From SM23-32 sp964434535 (GTDB lineage Bacteria > Planctomycetota > Brocadiia > SM23-32), in assembly GCA_964434535.1 (NCBI GenBank), contig CAYSWA010000018.1:1-48817 (forward strand): DNA of 48,817 nucleotides. The letters are read 5' to 3'. Positions within the stretch are counted from its first letter, which is position 1; each line of letters opens with the position of its first letter. The position numbers and the translations under genes are program-made. The notes beneath the pieces were generated by a model that ran no database searches, was not told where the DNA came from, and worked only from the letters and a program-made list of their open reading frames with translations. Of the stretch, positions 16,162 through 24,110 are shown piece after piece.

Positions 16162-17595
16162 ATGGGTGGACGGCAGATATCTGACCGGCTGGACCTGCGC
16201 AAGAAGCACTGGCACTTCATCGGCATCCTGGGAACCGGGATGCAGTCGATGGCCAGGTACGCCTCCGAGTGCGGCGCGCGCATCACAGGCTCCGACGTGC
16301 GGCAGCAGCCCGCGGCCCAGGACCTGATGCGGCGCGGCATCGCCGTCAGCTACGACCAGCAGGGCCGCAACCTGGCCCGCGGGACCGATCTGGTGGTCGT
16401 GAGCCAGGCGATCAAAGACGACAATCCGGAGCTGCTCGCCGCCCGGCGGCTCGGGCTCGAGGTGGTCCGCTACCCGGAGCTTCTCGGGGTGCTGATGAGC
16501 ACCCGGCAGGGCGTCGCCGTGGCCGGCACGCACGGCAAGAGCACCACCGCCGCCATCACCGCCTACGTGATGCGCCAGGCCGGGCTCGACCCCTCCTACC
16601 TGATCGGCGCCGACGTTCCCCAGCTCGGCGGCGGCTCCCACTACGGCCAGGGCGAGCACCTGATCGCCGAGGCCTGCGAGTACAAGCGCTCGTTCCTCTA
16701 CCTGTCCCCCAAGGTCGGCGTGATCACCAACATCGACGCCGACCACCTGGACTACTACTACGACATGTGGGACATCAAGGAGGCGTTCACCGACTTCGCC
16801 CGCGCCGCCGGCGAGGAGGGGACCCTGATCGCGAACGCCGACGACGCCAACACGCGCGAGGTCGTCGCGGCGGGCGAAGTGCCGGCCGTCACCTTCGGCA
16901 TCGACGACAAGAGCTGCGACTACCGCGCCGAGCGGATCTGGCGGGCGAAGGTGCACAGCAACTTCGACCTGGTCCACAAGGGCAAGAAGGTCGACCGCTT
17001 CAGCACCGAGCTCTACGGCACGCACAACGTGATGAACGCGCTGGCGGCCGTCGCCGTCTGCCACGAGCTCGGGGTCGACTTCGGGACGATCCGCGACGCG
17101 CTGGCGCAGTTCCAGGGCGTGGCCCGGCGCCTGCAGATGATCGGCTCCCCCTGGGGCGTGCCCATCATCAGCGACTACGCGCATCACCCCGAGGAGATCC
17201 GCGCCAGCATCGCCGCGACCCATCAGCGGTTCCCCGGCGAGCGGGTCTTCGTCATCTTCCAGCCGCACCAGTACTCGCGCACGCGCATCATGCTGGAGGA
17301 GTTCGCCGAGTCCTTCCGCACCGCCTGGGTCACCTACGTCTGTGACATCTACGCCGCACGCGACAGCGCCGAGGACCGCCGCTCGATCAGCGCCCTGGAC
17401 CTGGTGCGCCAGATGAACCACATCGGCCTGCTGGCCCACTACGTGCCCGAGTTCCGCGACATGGAGCACATCATCGTCGGCGACGTCATCCCCGACGACG
17501 TGGTGCTGGTGATGGGCGCGGGCAACATCTACCAGCTCGCCCACAACATCCTGCCCCAGATCGAGGAGAAGGGCCGCCGTCAGATCGCGGCCTGA
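16162..17595 (+). CDS. murC: UDP-N-acetylmuramate:L-alanine ligase
   Basis: MurC starts the stem peptide by adding L-Ala to UDP-MurNAc. In 477 residues it has a nucleotide-binding N-terminus (FIGILGTGMQSMARY), the ATP loop GTHGKST (122-128), NIDADHLDYY, GTHNVMNALAA, GVARRLQMIG, DYAHHPEEIRA and FQPHQYSRT. The segment usually read as EADESD here reads EACEYKRSF, a variant that resembles the recycling ligase Mpl. The HHPEEI and QPHQYSRT blocks and the dcw position support MurC. It lies 12 nt after murG. Confidence 0.93.
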   Translation: MGGRQISDRLDLRKKHWHFIGILGTGMQSMARYASECGARITGSDVRQQPAAQDLMRRGIAVSYDQQGRNLARGTDLVVVSQAIKDDNPELLAARRLGLEVVRYPELLGVLMSTRQGVAVAGTHGKSTTAAITAYVMRQAGLDPSYLIGADVPQLGGGSHYGQGEHLIAEACEYKRSFLYLSPKVGVITNIDADHLDYYYDMWDIKEAFTDFARAAGEEGTLIANADDANTREVVAAGEVPAVTFGIDDKSCDYRAERIWRAKVHSNFDLVHKGKKVDRFSTELYGTHNVMNALAAVAVCHELGVDFGTIRDALAQFQGVARRLQMIGSPWGVPIISDYAHHPEEIRASIAATHQRFPGERVFVIFQPHQYSRTRIMLEEFAESFRTAWVTYVCDIYAARDSAEDRRSISALDLVRQMNHIGLLAHYVPEFRDMEHIIVGDVIPDDVVLVMGAGNIYQLAHNILPQIEEKGRRQIAA

Positions 17596-17605
17596 CCACG
17601 CGTCC

Positions 17606-18478
17606 GTGCAACAGACCGTCCAACTGCGCGAGCTGACCACGCTCGGCGTCGGCGGCGCCCCGGCGCGCTACTTCCGCCCGCGCGCCGAGCGCGAGCTGGC
17701 CGACGCCCTCGCCGAGTGCGCCCGCCGGGGGCTGCCCTGGCGCCTGCTCGGGGGCGGCTCGAACCTGCTCGTCGACGACGGCCCCCTCCCCTTCGGCGTG
17801 ATCCACGTCCACGCGCCCGGCCTGGCCTGGATCGAGGACGCCGGCGACGGGCTGCTGCGCGTCGGCGCCGGCACGACCGTGCGCCGCCTGCTCGCCCACT
17901 GCCGGCGGCGCGGCCTGGGGGGGCTGGAGTTCCTGGCCGGCCTGCCCGGCACCGTCGGCGGCGCCGTGGCCGGCAACGCGGGCGCCTGGGGCAAGGAGAC
18001 GGCACACGCGCTCAGCGCGCTGACGTTGATGGCCCCGGACGGCGAGAGGCGGCGCGTCCCTCGGGGCGAGCTGAGCTGCACCTACCGGGGCCTCGCGCTG
18101 GAAGGCCGCGTCGTCGTCGCCGCCGAGCTGAGGCTCGCGCCGCGCAGCCCCGAGCTGGTGGCGGCGCGGATCGCCATGCACGCCCGCCGGCGCGCGGAGC
18201 GCCATCCGGGCGGCGAACGCAGCGCCGGCTGCGTCTTCAAAAACCCCGCCCTCGCCCCCGCCGGCAGGCTGCTGGACCAGTGCGGGCTGAAGGGCCTGGC
18301 GGCCGGCGGGGCGGTCGTCTCAGGCCGGCACGCCAACTTCATCGTCAACCGCGGCGGGGCGGCGGCGGCCGACGTCTGCCGCCTGATCCAGCAGATGAAG
18401 GCCGCCGTGCGGCGCGCGTTCGGCATTGAACTGGAACTGGAGGTCCGCCACTGGCCCGACCGCCCGCGGGCGGCCTGA
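17606..18478 (+). CDS. murB: UDP-N-acetylenolpyruvoylglucosamine reductase
   Basis: MurB is the FAD enzyme that reduces enolpyruvyl-UDP-GlcNAc to UDP-MurNAc with NADPH. The 290-residue protein starts at a GTG and has TTLGVGGAPARYF, LLGGGSNLLVDD, GLPGTVGGAVAGNAGAWG and the C-terminal SGRHANFIVN and LEVRHW. The proton-donor block usually written GSxFKNP reads AGCVFKNP, so the catalytic Ser is Cys209 here. Length and the short NAGAWG loop fit the shorter type II MurB. It begins 10 nt after murC. Confidence 0.93.
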   Translation: MQQTVQLRELTTLGVGGAPARYFRPRAERELADALAECARRGLPWRLLGGGSNLLVDDGPLPFGVIHVHAPGLAWIEDAGDGLLRVGAGTTVRRLLAHCRRRGLGGLEFLAGLPGTVGGAVAGNAGAWGKETAHALSALTLMAPDGERRRVPRGELSCTYRGLALEGRVVVAAELRLAPRSPELVAARIAMHARRRAERHPGGERSAGCVFKNPALAPAGRLLDQCGLKGLAAGGAVVSGRHANFIVNRGGAAAADVCRLIQQMKAAVRRAFGIELELEVRHWPDRPRAA

Positions 18479-18509
18479 CGCAGTGGCGGCGCAGGACTGC
18501 GGAGGAGAC

Positions 18510-19469
18510 ATGAGGCAGCTCACCCCCCTGAAGGTCGCCGTTCTGATGGGCGGCGTAAGCGCCGAGCGCGAGGTCTCGCTCAAATCGGGCGAGGCCGTGC
18601 TGACGGCGCTGCGCCGGGCCGGCCACGAGCCCGTGCCTTACGACGTGACGGACCGGGCGCTGCCGGGCCTGGCACAGATCGAGCCGGACGTGGCGTTCAT
18701 CGCCCTGCACGGCGAGTTCGGCGAGGACGGCCAGGTCCAGCAGGTGCTCGAGGCGATCGGCCTGCCCTACACGGGCAGCGGCCCCGAGGCGAGCCGGCTG
18801 GGCATGGACAAGCTGGCCACCAAGCGCGCCTTCATCCGGCACGCCATCCCCACCCCCGACTACCTGGCCCTCGGCCCGTCGGACGGCACGGCGGCGGCCG
18901 AGGCCGCCGCCCGGCTCGGCTATCCGCTGGTCTGCAAGCCGGCGCGGAGCGGTTCGAGCCTGGGGGTGACCATCGTGCGCGGCCCGGCCCGGCTGGCGGC
19001 GGCCCTGGCCGATGCCCGGGCCCACGGCCCGACGGTGCTGCTGGAGCGCTACGTGCCCGGGCGCGAGTTCACCGTGGGCGTGCTCGCCGGCGAGGCGCTG
19101 CCCATGGTGGAGCTGGTGGTGCAGGGCGAGTTCTTCGACTACGAAGCCAAGTACGCCGACCAGGCCACCCGCTACATCACCCCCGTCGCCCTGCTGCCCA
19201 CGCTCTACCGCAAGGCGTGCGAGGCGGCCGTGCGCGCCTGCCGCGCCATCGGCTGCCGGCAGATGGCGCGGGTCGACCTGATCTACGGCTACGACGGCGG
19301 GCTCTACCTGCTGGAGGTAAATACCATCCCCGGCCTGACCCCGCGCAGCTTGCTGCCGATGGCGGCGGCAGAGGCGGGCATCAGCTTCCCCGCGCTCTGC
19401 GACCGGCTGGCGCGCGAGGCGCTCAGGGGCGCGGGCGCGTCCTCCCCACGCCGTCGCAAGTCGGCCTGA
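18510..19469 (+). CDS. ddl: D-alanine:D-alanine ligase
   Basis: Ddl joins two D-alanines for MurF, using an ATP-grasp fold. The start at 18510 follows GGAGGAG (18501-18507) and begins MRQLTPLKVAVLMGG, giving 319 residues. An upstream in-frame ATG at 18426 lies inside murB and is rejected. Motifs are GGVSAEREVSLKSG, ALHGEFGEDGQVQ, LPYTGSG, VCKPARSGSSLGV, EYEAKYAD-type loop (DYEAKYADQATRY), MARVDLIY and LLEVNTIPGLTPRSLLP. These are typical of D-Ala-D-Ala ligases; the loop does not suggest a D-Ala-D-lactate form. Confidence 0.95.
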   Translation: MRQLTPLKVAVLMGGVSAEREVSLKSGEAVLTALRRAGHEPVPYDVTDRALPGLAQIEPDVAFIALHGEFGEDGQVQQVLEAIGLPYTGSGPEASRLGMDKLATKRAFIRHAIPTPDYLALGPSDGTAAAEAAARLGYPLVCKPARSGSSLGVTIVRGPARLAAALADARAHGPTVLLERYVPGREFTVGVLAGEALPMVELVVQGEFFDYEAKYADQATRYITPVALLPTLYRKACEAAVRACRAIGCRQMARVDLIYGYDGGLYLLEVNTIPGLTPRSLLPMAAAEAGISFPALCDRLAREALRGAGASSPRRRKSA

Positions 19470-19495
19470 GATAACCTGTTGCGAGGTCCACGACC

Positions 19496-20398
19496 ATGGC
19501 GAAGTCATCCAGGAAGCGATCGAAGGGGCGAAGGAACGCGTCGGCCGGGCCGTGGCTGAGGGCGGCGCTCTACCTGGCGGTGGCCTTGCTGGTGGGCGGC
19601 TCGCTCGCCGTGGGGGCCCGCGCCGCCTGGCGCGCGCTGGCCCGGCGAGCGGAGTTCCGCGTGGACACGCTGGCCCTGGACCTGACCGCCTGCCCCGGCT
19701 ACGTGAACGCCGAGCAGATGGCCCCGCAGGTGCGCCCCTACCTGGACCACGTGGGCCCGGGCCGCTCGATCTTCGAGGCGGACCTGGCGGCCGAGGTGGC
19801 CGGGCGGCTCGGGCGCTGCCCGTGGATCGTAGAGGTCACGCGCGTCGAGCGCGCCCTGCCCAACCGGCTCCGGGTGCGGGCCGCCTTCCGCCGCCCGGTC
19901 GCCGTGGCGCTGGTCGACGGGCGCCACTACATGCTCGACGCCGAGGGCTACTACCTGCCGCAGCACCTGTTCCGCCCCCCCGCCCGCTGGGAGGAGGATC
20001 CGCCGCCGGTGGTGGTGGATCGGCTGCTGAGCGGCTCGCCGCCGCTCGGCGTGCCCTGGGACGGACCGCGCCTCGCCGTCGGCGCGCGCCTGACGGACTA
20101 CTTCCGCCAGGAGGGCCTGCTGGAGCGCCTGCCGCTGGAGGCCGTCGACGTGACGAACGTCGCCCGAGGCGCCGATCCGGACGTGGTGCTGATGGCCGCC
20201 AACGGGGCACAGGTCAAGTGGGGCAAGTCGTCGGTCTACCGCCACGTGGCCGGGCTGGCCACGCCCGTGCTGATGCCTTCCGACGCGGAGAAGCTGGAGA
20301 TGCTCTTCAGCAAGCTGGCCGACTATCCCGCCCTGGCGGGGATCCGCTACGTGGACCTTCGGTTCCACGGGCAGGTAGTTTTTGCGCGCAGTGAGTGA
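19496..20398 (+). CDS. ftsQ: Cell division protein FtsQ
   Basis: FtsQ is a bitopic divisome protein. The 300-residue sequence has a Lys/Arg-rich cytoplasmic start, a membrane helix (about 21-45), a POTRA-like segment (about 54-130) containing SIFEADLAAEVAGRLGRCPWIVEVTVER-like spacing, and a beta-domain with RPVAVALVDGRHYMLDAEGYYLP. The C-terminal strand ends with IRYVDLRFHGQVVFAR, the usual FtsQ ending. It is the last dcw gene: neither ftsA nor ftsZ follows. Sequence similarity in FtsQ is low, so architecture and position carry the call. Confidence 0.85.
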   Translation: MAKSSRKRSKGRRNASAGPWLRAALYLAVALLVGGSLAVGARAAWRALARRAEFRVDTLALDLTACPGYVNAEQMAPQVRPYLDHVGPGRSIFEADLAAEVAGRLGRCPWIVEVTRVERALPNRLRVRAAFRRPVAVALVDGRHYMLDAEGYYLPQHLFRPPARWEEDPPPVVVDRLLSGSPPLGVPWDGPRLAVGARLTDYFRQEGLLERLPLEAVDVTNVARGADPDVVLMAANGAQVKWGKSSVYRHVAGLATPVLMPSDAEKLEMLFSKLADYPALAGIRYVDLRFHGQVVFARSE

Positions 20399-20423
20399 GT
20401 GCGCGCGACGGAGGTTAACGCAT

Positions 20424-20452
20424 CGTAAGGGCTTTGGGGGCAAGCCCTTACG
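20424..20452 (+). terminator. Perfect 11-bp hairpin after ftsQ, possible terminator
   Basis: CGTAAGGGCTT (20424-20434) and AAGCCCTTACG (20442-20452) form a perfect 11-bp stem with a 7-nt loop, 26 nt after the ftsQ stop. No T-tract follows, so it is not a classical intrinsic terminator. It could end the dcw transcript by another route or stabilise its 3' end. Confidence 0.5.
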
Positions 20453-20493
20453 CGGACCGTCCGCCCCGCTTCGCCCGCCGGCCGCTTTCGGGC

Positions 20494-20515
20494 TGGCACC
20501 CTCTTTGCGTATAAT
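20494..20515 (+). promoter_or_regulatory. Candidate sigma-54 promoter overlapping a TATAAT box
   Basis: TGGCAC (20494-20499) and TTGC (20505-20508) have the exact -24/-12 spacing of sigma-54 promoters, with 10 bp between the invariant GG and GC. TATAAT follows at 20510-20515, but no good -35 is found 16-18 bp upstream of it. The sigma-54 start site would be near 20520, 80 nt before the FHA-GAF-HD-GYP gene. Activator sites were not identified. Confidence 0.6.
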
Positions 20516-20599
20516 CCCCCTGCCCGGATCCGTATCAGAACGCCACTGTCCGGGCCGCATCTCAGGCAGCGGACGTCTCGCGGGGCGCGAAGGCGCGGC

Positions 20600-22180
20600 A
20601 TGGAAGCGAAGCTGATCCCCATAGTCGGGCTCGACGGCGAGGAGGAGGTGCGCCTCTCCTCGACCAGCTCGGTCACGCTCGGGCGCGGCGACTCCTGCAC
20701 CATCCGCCTGATGCACAGCAAGGTCTCGCGGGTGCACTGCCGCATCGCCTTCGAGAACGGCTTCTACAGCGTCGAGGACCTGGACAGCAAGAACGGCACC
20801 TGGGTCAACAACCGGCGCATCCAGAAGGCGATCCTGTTCCACCACGACCGGCTCACCGTCGGGGGCGCCGAGTTCCGGTTCGTTCTGGAAGCGGGCATCA
20901 ACGAAGAGAGCACGAACTTCGCGGTGGACATCAACGGCGACATCACCTTCGAGACCGAGATCCGCGAGCCGGCCAACGCCCACACGCCCTCCTCCCTCCT
21001 GCTGGAGCTGCCCAAGAAGGCCCACCCGGCCGAGGGCGAGGCCCGCCAGGACCTGGAGAAGGAGCTCTCCGCCGTCTGCCGCATCATCAACACCGTCAAC
21101 GCCGAACACCACCTGGACCGCCTGTTCGAGACGATCATGGACAGCGTGATGGAGGTGACCGACGCCGACCGGGGCTACCTGATCGCGGCCAAGCGGCTCG
21201 GCGGCGTGCTGATGCCGCTTGTGAGCCGCAACAAGGAGGGCATCCCCGTCTTCGCCCGCAACACCTTCAGCCGCAGCATCGTCAGCGAGTGCTACGAGAG
21301 CGGCTACTCGATCCTGCGCTCCGACCCCACCAGCGACTACGACGCCAGCGAGAGCGTCGTCGCCCAGCAGATCCAGAGCATCATGTGCGTGCCGATGCGC
21401 GACGAGCAGGGCCCGGTCGGCGTGATCTACGTCGACAACGTGGTCGGCTCCCGCCAGTTCACCAAGCGCGACCTGAAGGTGCTGAGCGCGATCGGTAACC
21501 AGGGCGGCATCGCCATCCGCCGCGCCCAGATGGCCCGCCAGGTCGAGGGCCTGTTCCGCGACGCCATCCGCACCATCATCGGCCTGGTCGAGGTCAAGGA
21601 CGAGTACACCTACGGCCACAGCGAGCGCGTCACCGCCGTCTCGCTGCGCATCGCCGAGCTGCTCCCGATGGAGCGGCCCGACATGCGCGACATCGAGATC
21701 GCCGGCCTCCTGCATGACATGGGCAAGATCGCCGTGCGACCCGACGTGCTGCGCAAGCCCGAGGCCCTGACCGAGTCCGAATACGAGGCCATCAAGCAGC
21801 ACCCCGTCAAGGGCGCCGCCATCCTGAACAACGTCGAGAATGCCGAGACCATCGCCGCCGCCGTCCGCCACCACCACGAGCGCTGGGACGGCACGGGCTA
21901 CCCCGACGGGCTCGCCGGCGAGGATATCCCCCTGCTGGCCCGCATCCTGGCCATCGCCGACGCCTTCGACTCGATGGCCTCCGAGCGGCCCTACAAGCGC
22001 GTGCTCGCCCAGGACGAGATCATCTCCGAGCTGACCGAGGGCACCGGCACCCAGTTCGACCCGAACATCACGGGCCTGCTCCTCGACGCGCTGAAGAACG
22101 ACGAGCCCTTCCGCAACCGCATCAACACCATTTACCGCCACAGCGGCAACGTGGGCCGGGGCAAGGGACCGTTCGACTGA
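20600..22180 (+). CDS. FHA-GAF-HD-GYP signalling protein (probable cyclic-di-GMP phosphodiesterase)
   Basis: The 526-residue soluble protein has three modules. An FHA domain (about 20-98) has GRGDSCTIRL, SRVHCRI and the SKNGTWVNN block, so it should bind phosphothreonine. A GAF sensor domain covers about 160-310. A C-terminal HD-GYP domain (about 325-510) has the metal pair LLHDMGK (His372-Asp373), HHERWDG and GYP (433-435). HD-GYP proteins hydrolyse c-di-GMP. The protein could link Ser/Thr kinase signalling to c-di-GMP turnover; this is inference. Its own candidate sigma-54 promoter separates it from the dcw operon. The Shine-Dalgarno site is weak. Confidence 0.9.
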   Translation: MEAKLIPIVGLDGEEEVRLSSTSSVTLGRGDSCTIRLMHSKVSRVHCRIAFENGFYSVEDLDSKNGTWVNNRRIQKAILFHHDRLTVGGAEFRFVLEAGINEESTNFAVDINGDITFETEIREPANAHTPSSLLLELPKKAHPAEGEARQDLEKELSAVCRIINTVNAEHHLDRLFETIMDSVMEVTDADRGYLIAAKRLGGVLMPLVSRNKEGIPVFARNTFSRSIVSECYESGYSILRSDPTSDYDASESVVAQQIQSIMCVPMRDEQGPVGVIYVDNVVGSRQFTKRDLKVLSAIGNQGGIAIRRAQMARQVEGLFRDAIRTIIGLVEVKDEYTYGHSERVTAVSLRIAELLPMERPDMRDIEIAGLLHDMGKIAVRPDVLRKPEALTESEYEAIKQHPVKGAAILNNVENAETIAAAVRHHHERWDGTGYPDGLAGEDIPLLARILAIADAFDSMASERPYKRVLAQDEIISELTEGTGTQFDPNITGLLLDALKNDEPFRNRINTIYRHSGNVGRGKGPFD

Positions 22181-22200
22181 AGCCACCCCCGGGGGCAGCC

Positions 22201-23046
22201 ATGCACCGCACCAGCGCCGTCCCGTGGCCGCGCGCGCTGGCCTGCGCCCTCGTGCTGGCGGCCTCGGGCGGCTGCGCGCTTCTGCGGCGCCCGCCGCCTC
22301 CTGCGCCGCTGCCGCCCGAGCAGGTCATCGCCGCCCTTCGCCAGCAAGCCGCCCGCCTGCACACCGTCACCGACACCGACATCTCCCTGCGCATCAGCAC
22401 GACCGCCGACGGCGAGACCGAGACGCTCCCCTCCCTGGGCGGCTTCATCGCCTTCGACGCGGACCTGCCGGCGCTCTGGCTCGACACCGAGAAGGTCACC
22501 CGGCGCATCTTCTCCCTGAAGGCCGTCGGCGAGCGGTTCTGGCTCGCCATCTTCGAGACGCGCGAGGTGGTCACGGGCGGGCCGGCGGCCTACGCGAGGC
22601 TGCCCCACCTGATCCGCCCGCAGGAGGTGCGCGGCTTCTTCGCCGGGCCGGATCGGCTCGGGCTGACCTGGCCCGGCACCCGCATGGCGCTCCAGGCCGA
22701 GCACTACCGCTTCGACGTGCACGTGGCCGGCCTGCTGCGCCGCCAGGTCTGGGTCGGCCGCCGGAAGCTTGCCGTCACCGCCATCCGACGGTATGATGCC
22801 CTCGGACGGACGGTGACCGAGGTCCGGATGGAGGGGCAGAGGCCCACCGACGGCTCGACGTTCCCCCGGCGCCTCACGGTCGAGCGGCCGCTGGTCGGCG
22901 TGCGCGTCGAACTGCGGCTCGGGGCGCCGCAGCTCAACAAGGACCTGCCGCGCAGGGCCTTCCTGCCCCCCGAGCGGCCCGGATGGCGCCACGTGGACCT
23001 CGACGTCCGGGACCTCTCGGCAGTCGAAGCGTTCAGGCAGGACTGA
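22201..23046 (+). CDS. Putative lipoprotein, LolB/DUF4292-like
   Basis: The 281-residue protein has a signal peptide ending in the lipobox-like ASGGC (Cys near residue 26), then a Pro-rich spacer and a beta-rich domain. Segments such as DTDISLRIST, FIAFDADLPALWLDTEK and RRQVWVGRRKLAVTAIRRYDALGRTV alternate in a way that recalls LolA/LolB-type lipoprotein carriers and DUF4292. That assignment is from fold impression only. It follows the FHA gene by 20 nt, and its stop overlaps the radC start by one base, so these genes are probably cotranscribed. Confidence 0.6.
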   Translation: MHRTSAVPWPRALACALVLAASGGCALLRRPPPPAPLPPEQVIAALRQQAARLHTVTDTDISLRISTTADGETETLPSLGGFIAFDADLPALWLDTEKVTRRIFSLKAVGERFWLAIFETREVVTGGPAAYARLPHLIRPQEVRGFFAGPDRLGLTWPGTRMALQAEHYRFDVHVAGLLRRQVWVGRRKLAVTAIRRYDALGRTVTEVRMEGQRPTDGSTFPRRLTVERPLVGVRVELRLGAPQLNKDLPRRAFLPPERPGWRHVDLDVRDLSAVEAFRQD

Positions 23047-24110
23047 TGAGCCGCTCCCGTCTCCAGAGCCAGAAGCCCCTGGCCGAGATCTACCTCGCGC
23101 TGCGCGAGGGTTGCCGCGTGGCGGAGGCCCCTCCCGGGGCCCCGGAGCAAGACGCCCTGCGCCCCGAGGTGGTCCGCTTCTTCCGGCGGCTCGGCGCCGT
23201 GCCCAGGACGTGGGGCGCGCGCCGGGCAGCCGGGCGCGCGCGGGAGGCCCTGGCCCGAATCGCCGAGCAGTGCGGCGAGCCGCCCGGCGCCGTCGGCGCG
23301 ACCCTCGCCGCGTTCTGTGACGGCCAGGAAGAGCCGGCCGTCTGCGCCGACCTGCCCCGCTGCGCCGAATGCCCGCTCAGCGGGTGGTGCGACTACCCCG
23401 AGCGCCGTCCCACCATCAAGGACCTGCCCGAGACCGAGCGGCCGCGCGAGCGGCTGCTGGCCGGGGGCGAGGCGGCGCTCAGCGACGTGGAGCTGCTGGC
23501 CATCATCATCCGGTCCGGTTCGCAGCAGGCCACGGCGCTGGAGCTGGCCGGGCGGCTGCTGAGCGCGTTCGGCAGCTTCCGCCGGCTGGCGGCCGCCTCG
23601 GCGGCGGAGCTGACGCGGGTGCGCGGCATCGGCCCGGCCAAGGCGGCCCAGATCAAGGCGGCCCTCGCCATCGCCCGCCGCTACGCCAGCGAGAAGCTGC
23701 CCCCCGGCACCGCCGTGGCCGGCAGCGAGCAGCTCTACCGCTACATGCGCGAGCGGCTCTACGGGCTGAAGAAGGAGCACTTCTACGTGCTGACCCTCGA
23801 CACCAAGCACCGCCTGATCCGCCAGGAGCGCGTCGCCGTCGGCTCCCTCAACGAGAGCGTGGTGCACCCGCGCGAGGTCTTCAAGGCGGCCGTCTCCGAC
23901 AGCGCCGCGCGCGTCATCTTCGTCCACAACCACCCCAGCGGCAACCCCGAGCCGAGCCCGCAGGACCGCCGCCTCACGGCCCGCCTCTGCCAGGCCGGCG
24001 AGCTGATGGGCATCCAGGTGCTCGACCACCTGATCGTGGGCGAGGCCGGCTACTTCAGCTTCGCCGAGCACGGCCTGATCGGCGCCGGCCAGAGGGACGA
24101 AAGTGGATAA
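23046..24110 (+). CDS. radC: RadC-like JAMM protein with extra N-terminal four-Cys domain
   Basis: RadC (UPF0758) is normally about 225 residues; this protein has 354. The C-terminal 234 residues are standard: RERLLAGG, a helix-hairpin-helix VRGIGPAKA (192-200), and the JAMM metal site HNHPSGNPEPSPQD (His294, His296, Asp307). The extra 120 N-terminal residues are helical and end in four cysteines at 100, 106, 109 and 115 (C-x5-C-x2-C-x5-C, context CAECPLSGWC). This resembles the iron-sulfur loop of endonuclease III-type glycosylases, which is C-x6-C-x2-C-x5-C. The start overlaps the previous stop (TGATG). RadC function is unsettled in the literature despite its name. Confidence 0.9.
   Translation: MSRSRLQSQKPLAEIYLALREGCRVAEAPPGAPEQDALRPEVVRFFRRLGAVPRTWGARRAAGRAREALARIAEQCGEPPGAVGATLAAFCDGQEEPAVCADLPRCAECPLSGWCDYPERRPTIKDLPETERPRERLLAGGEAALSDVELLAIIIRSGSQQATALELAGRLLSAFGSFRRLAAASAAELTRVRGIGPAKAAQIKAALAIARRYASEKLPPGTAVAGSEQLYRYMRERLYGLKKEHFYVLTLDTKHRLIRQERVAVGSLNESVVHPREVFKAAVSDSAARVIFVHNHPSGNPEPSPQDRRLTARLCQAGELMGIQVLDHLIVGEAGYFSFAEHGLIGAGQRDESG

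Noticed and set aside
19505..22186. 893-codon antisense frame opposite ftsQ and the FHA-GAF-HD-GYP gene
   Set aside because: It is composed of Val/Asp/His/Gly-rich antisense text, has no recognisable motif, and covers two well-supported genes. Other long antisense frames (for example opposite murG/murC) fail for the same reason.
23770..23800. Possible frameshift between radC and the RNase HI gene
   Set aside because: Both genes read cleanly to their own stops, and the 8-nt overlap at 24103-24110 is an ordinary translational-coupling junction.
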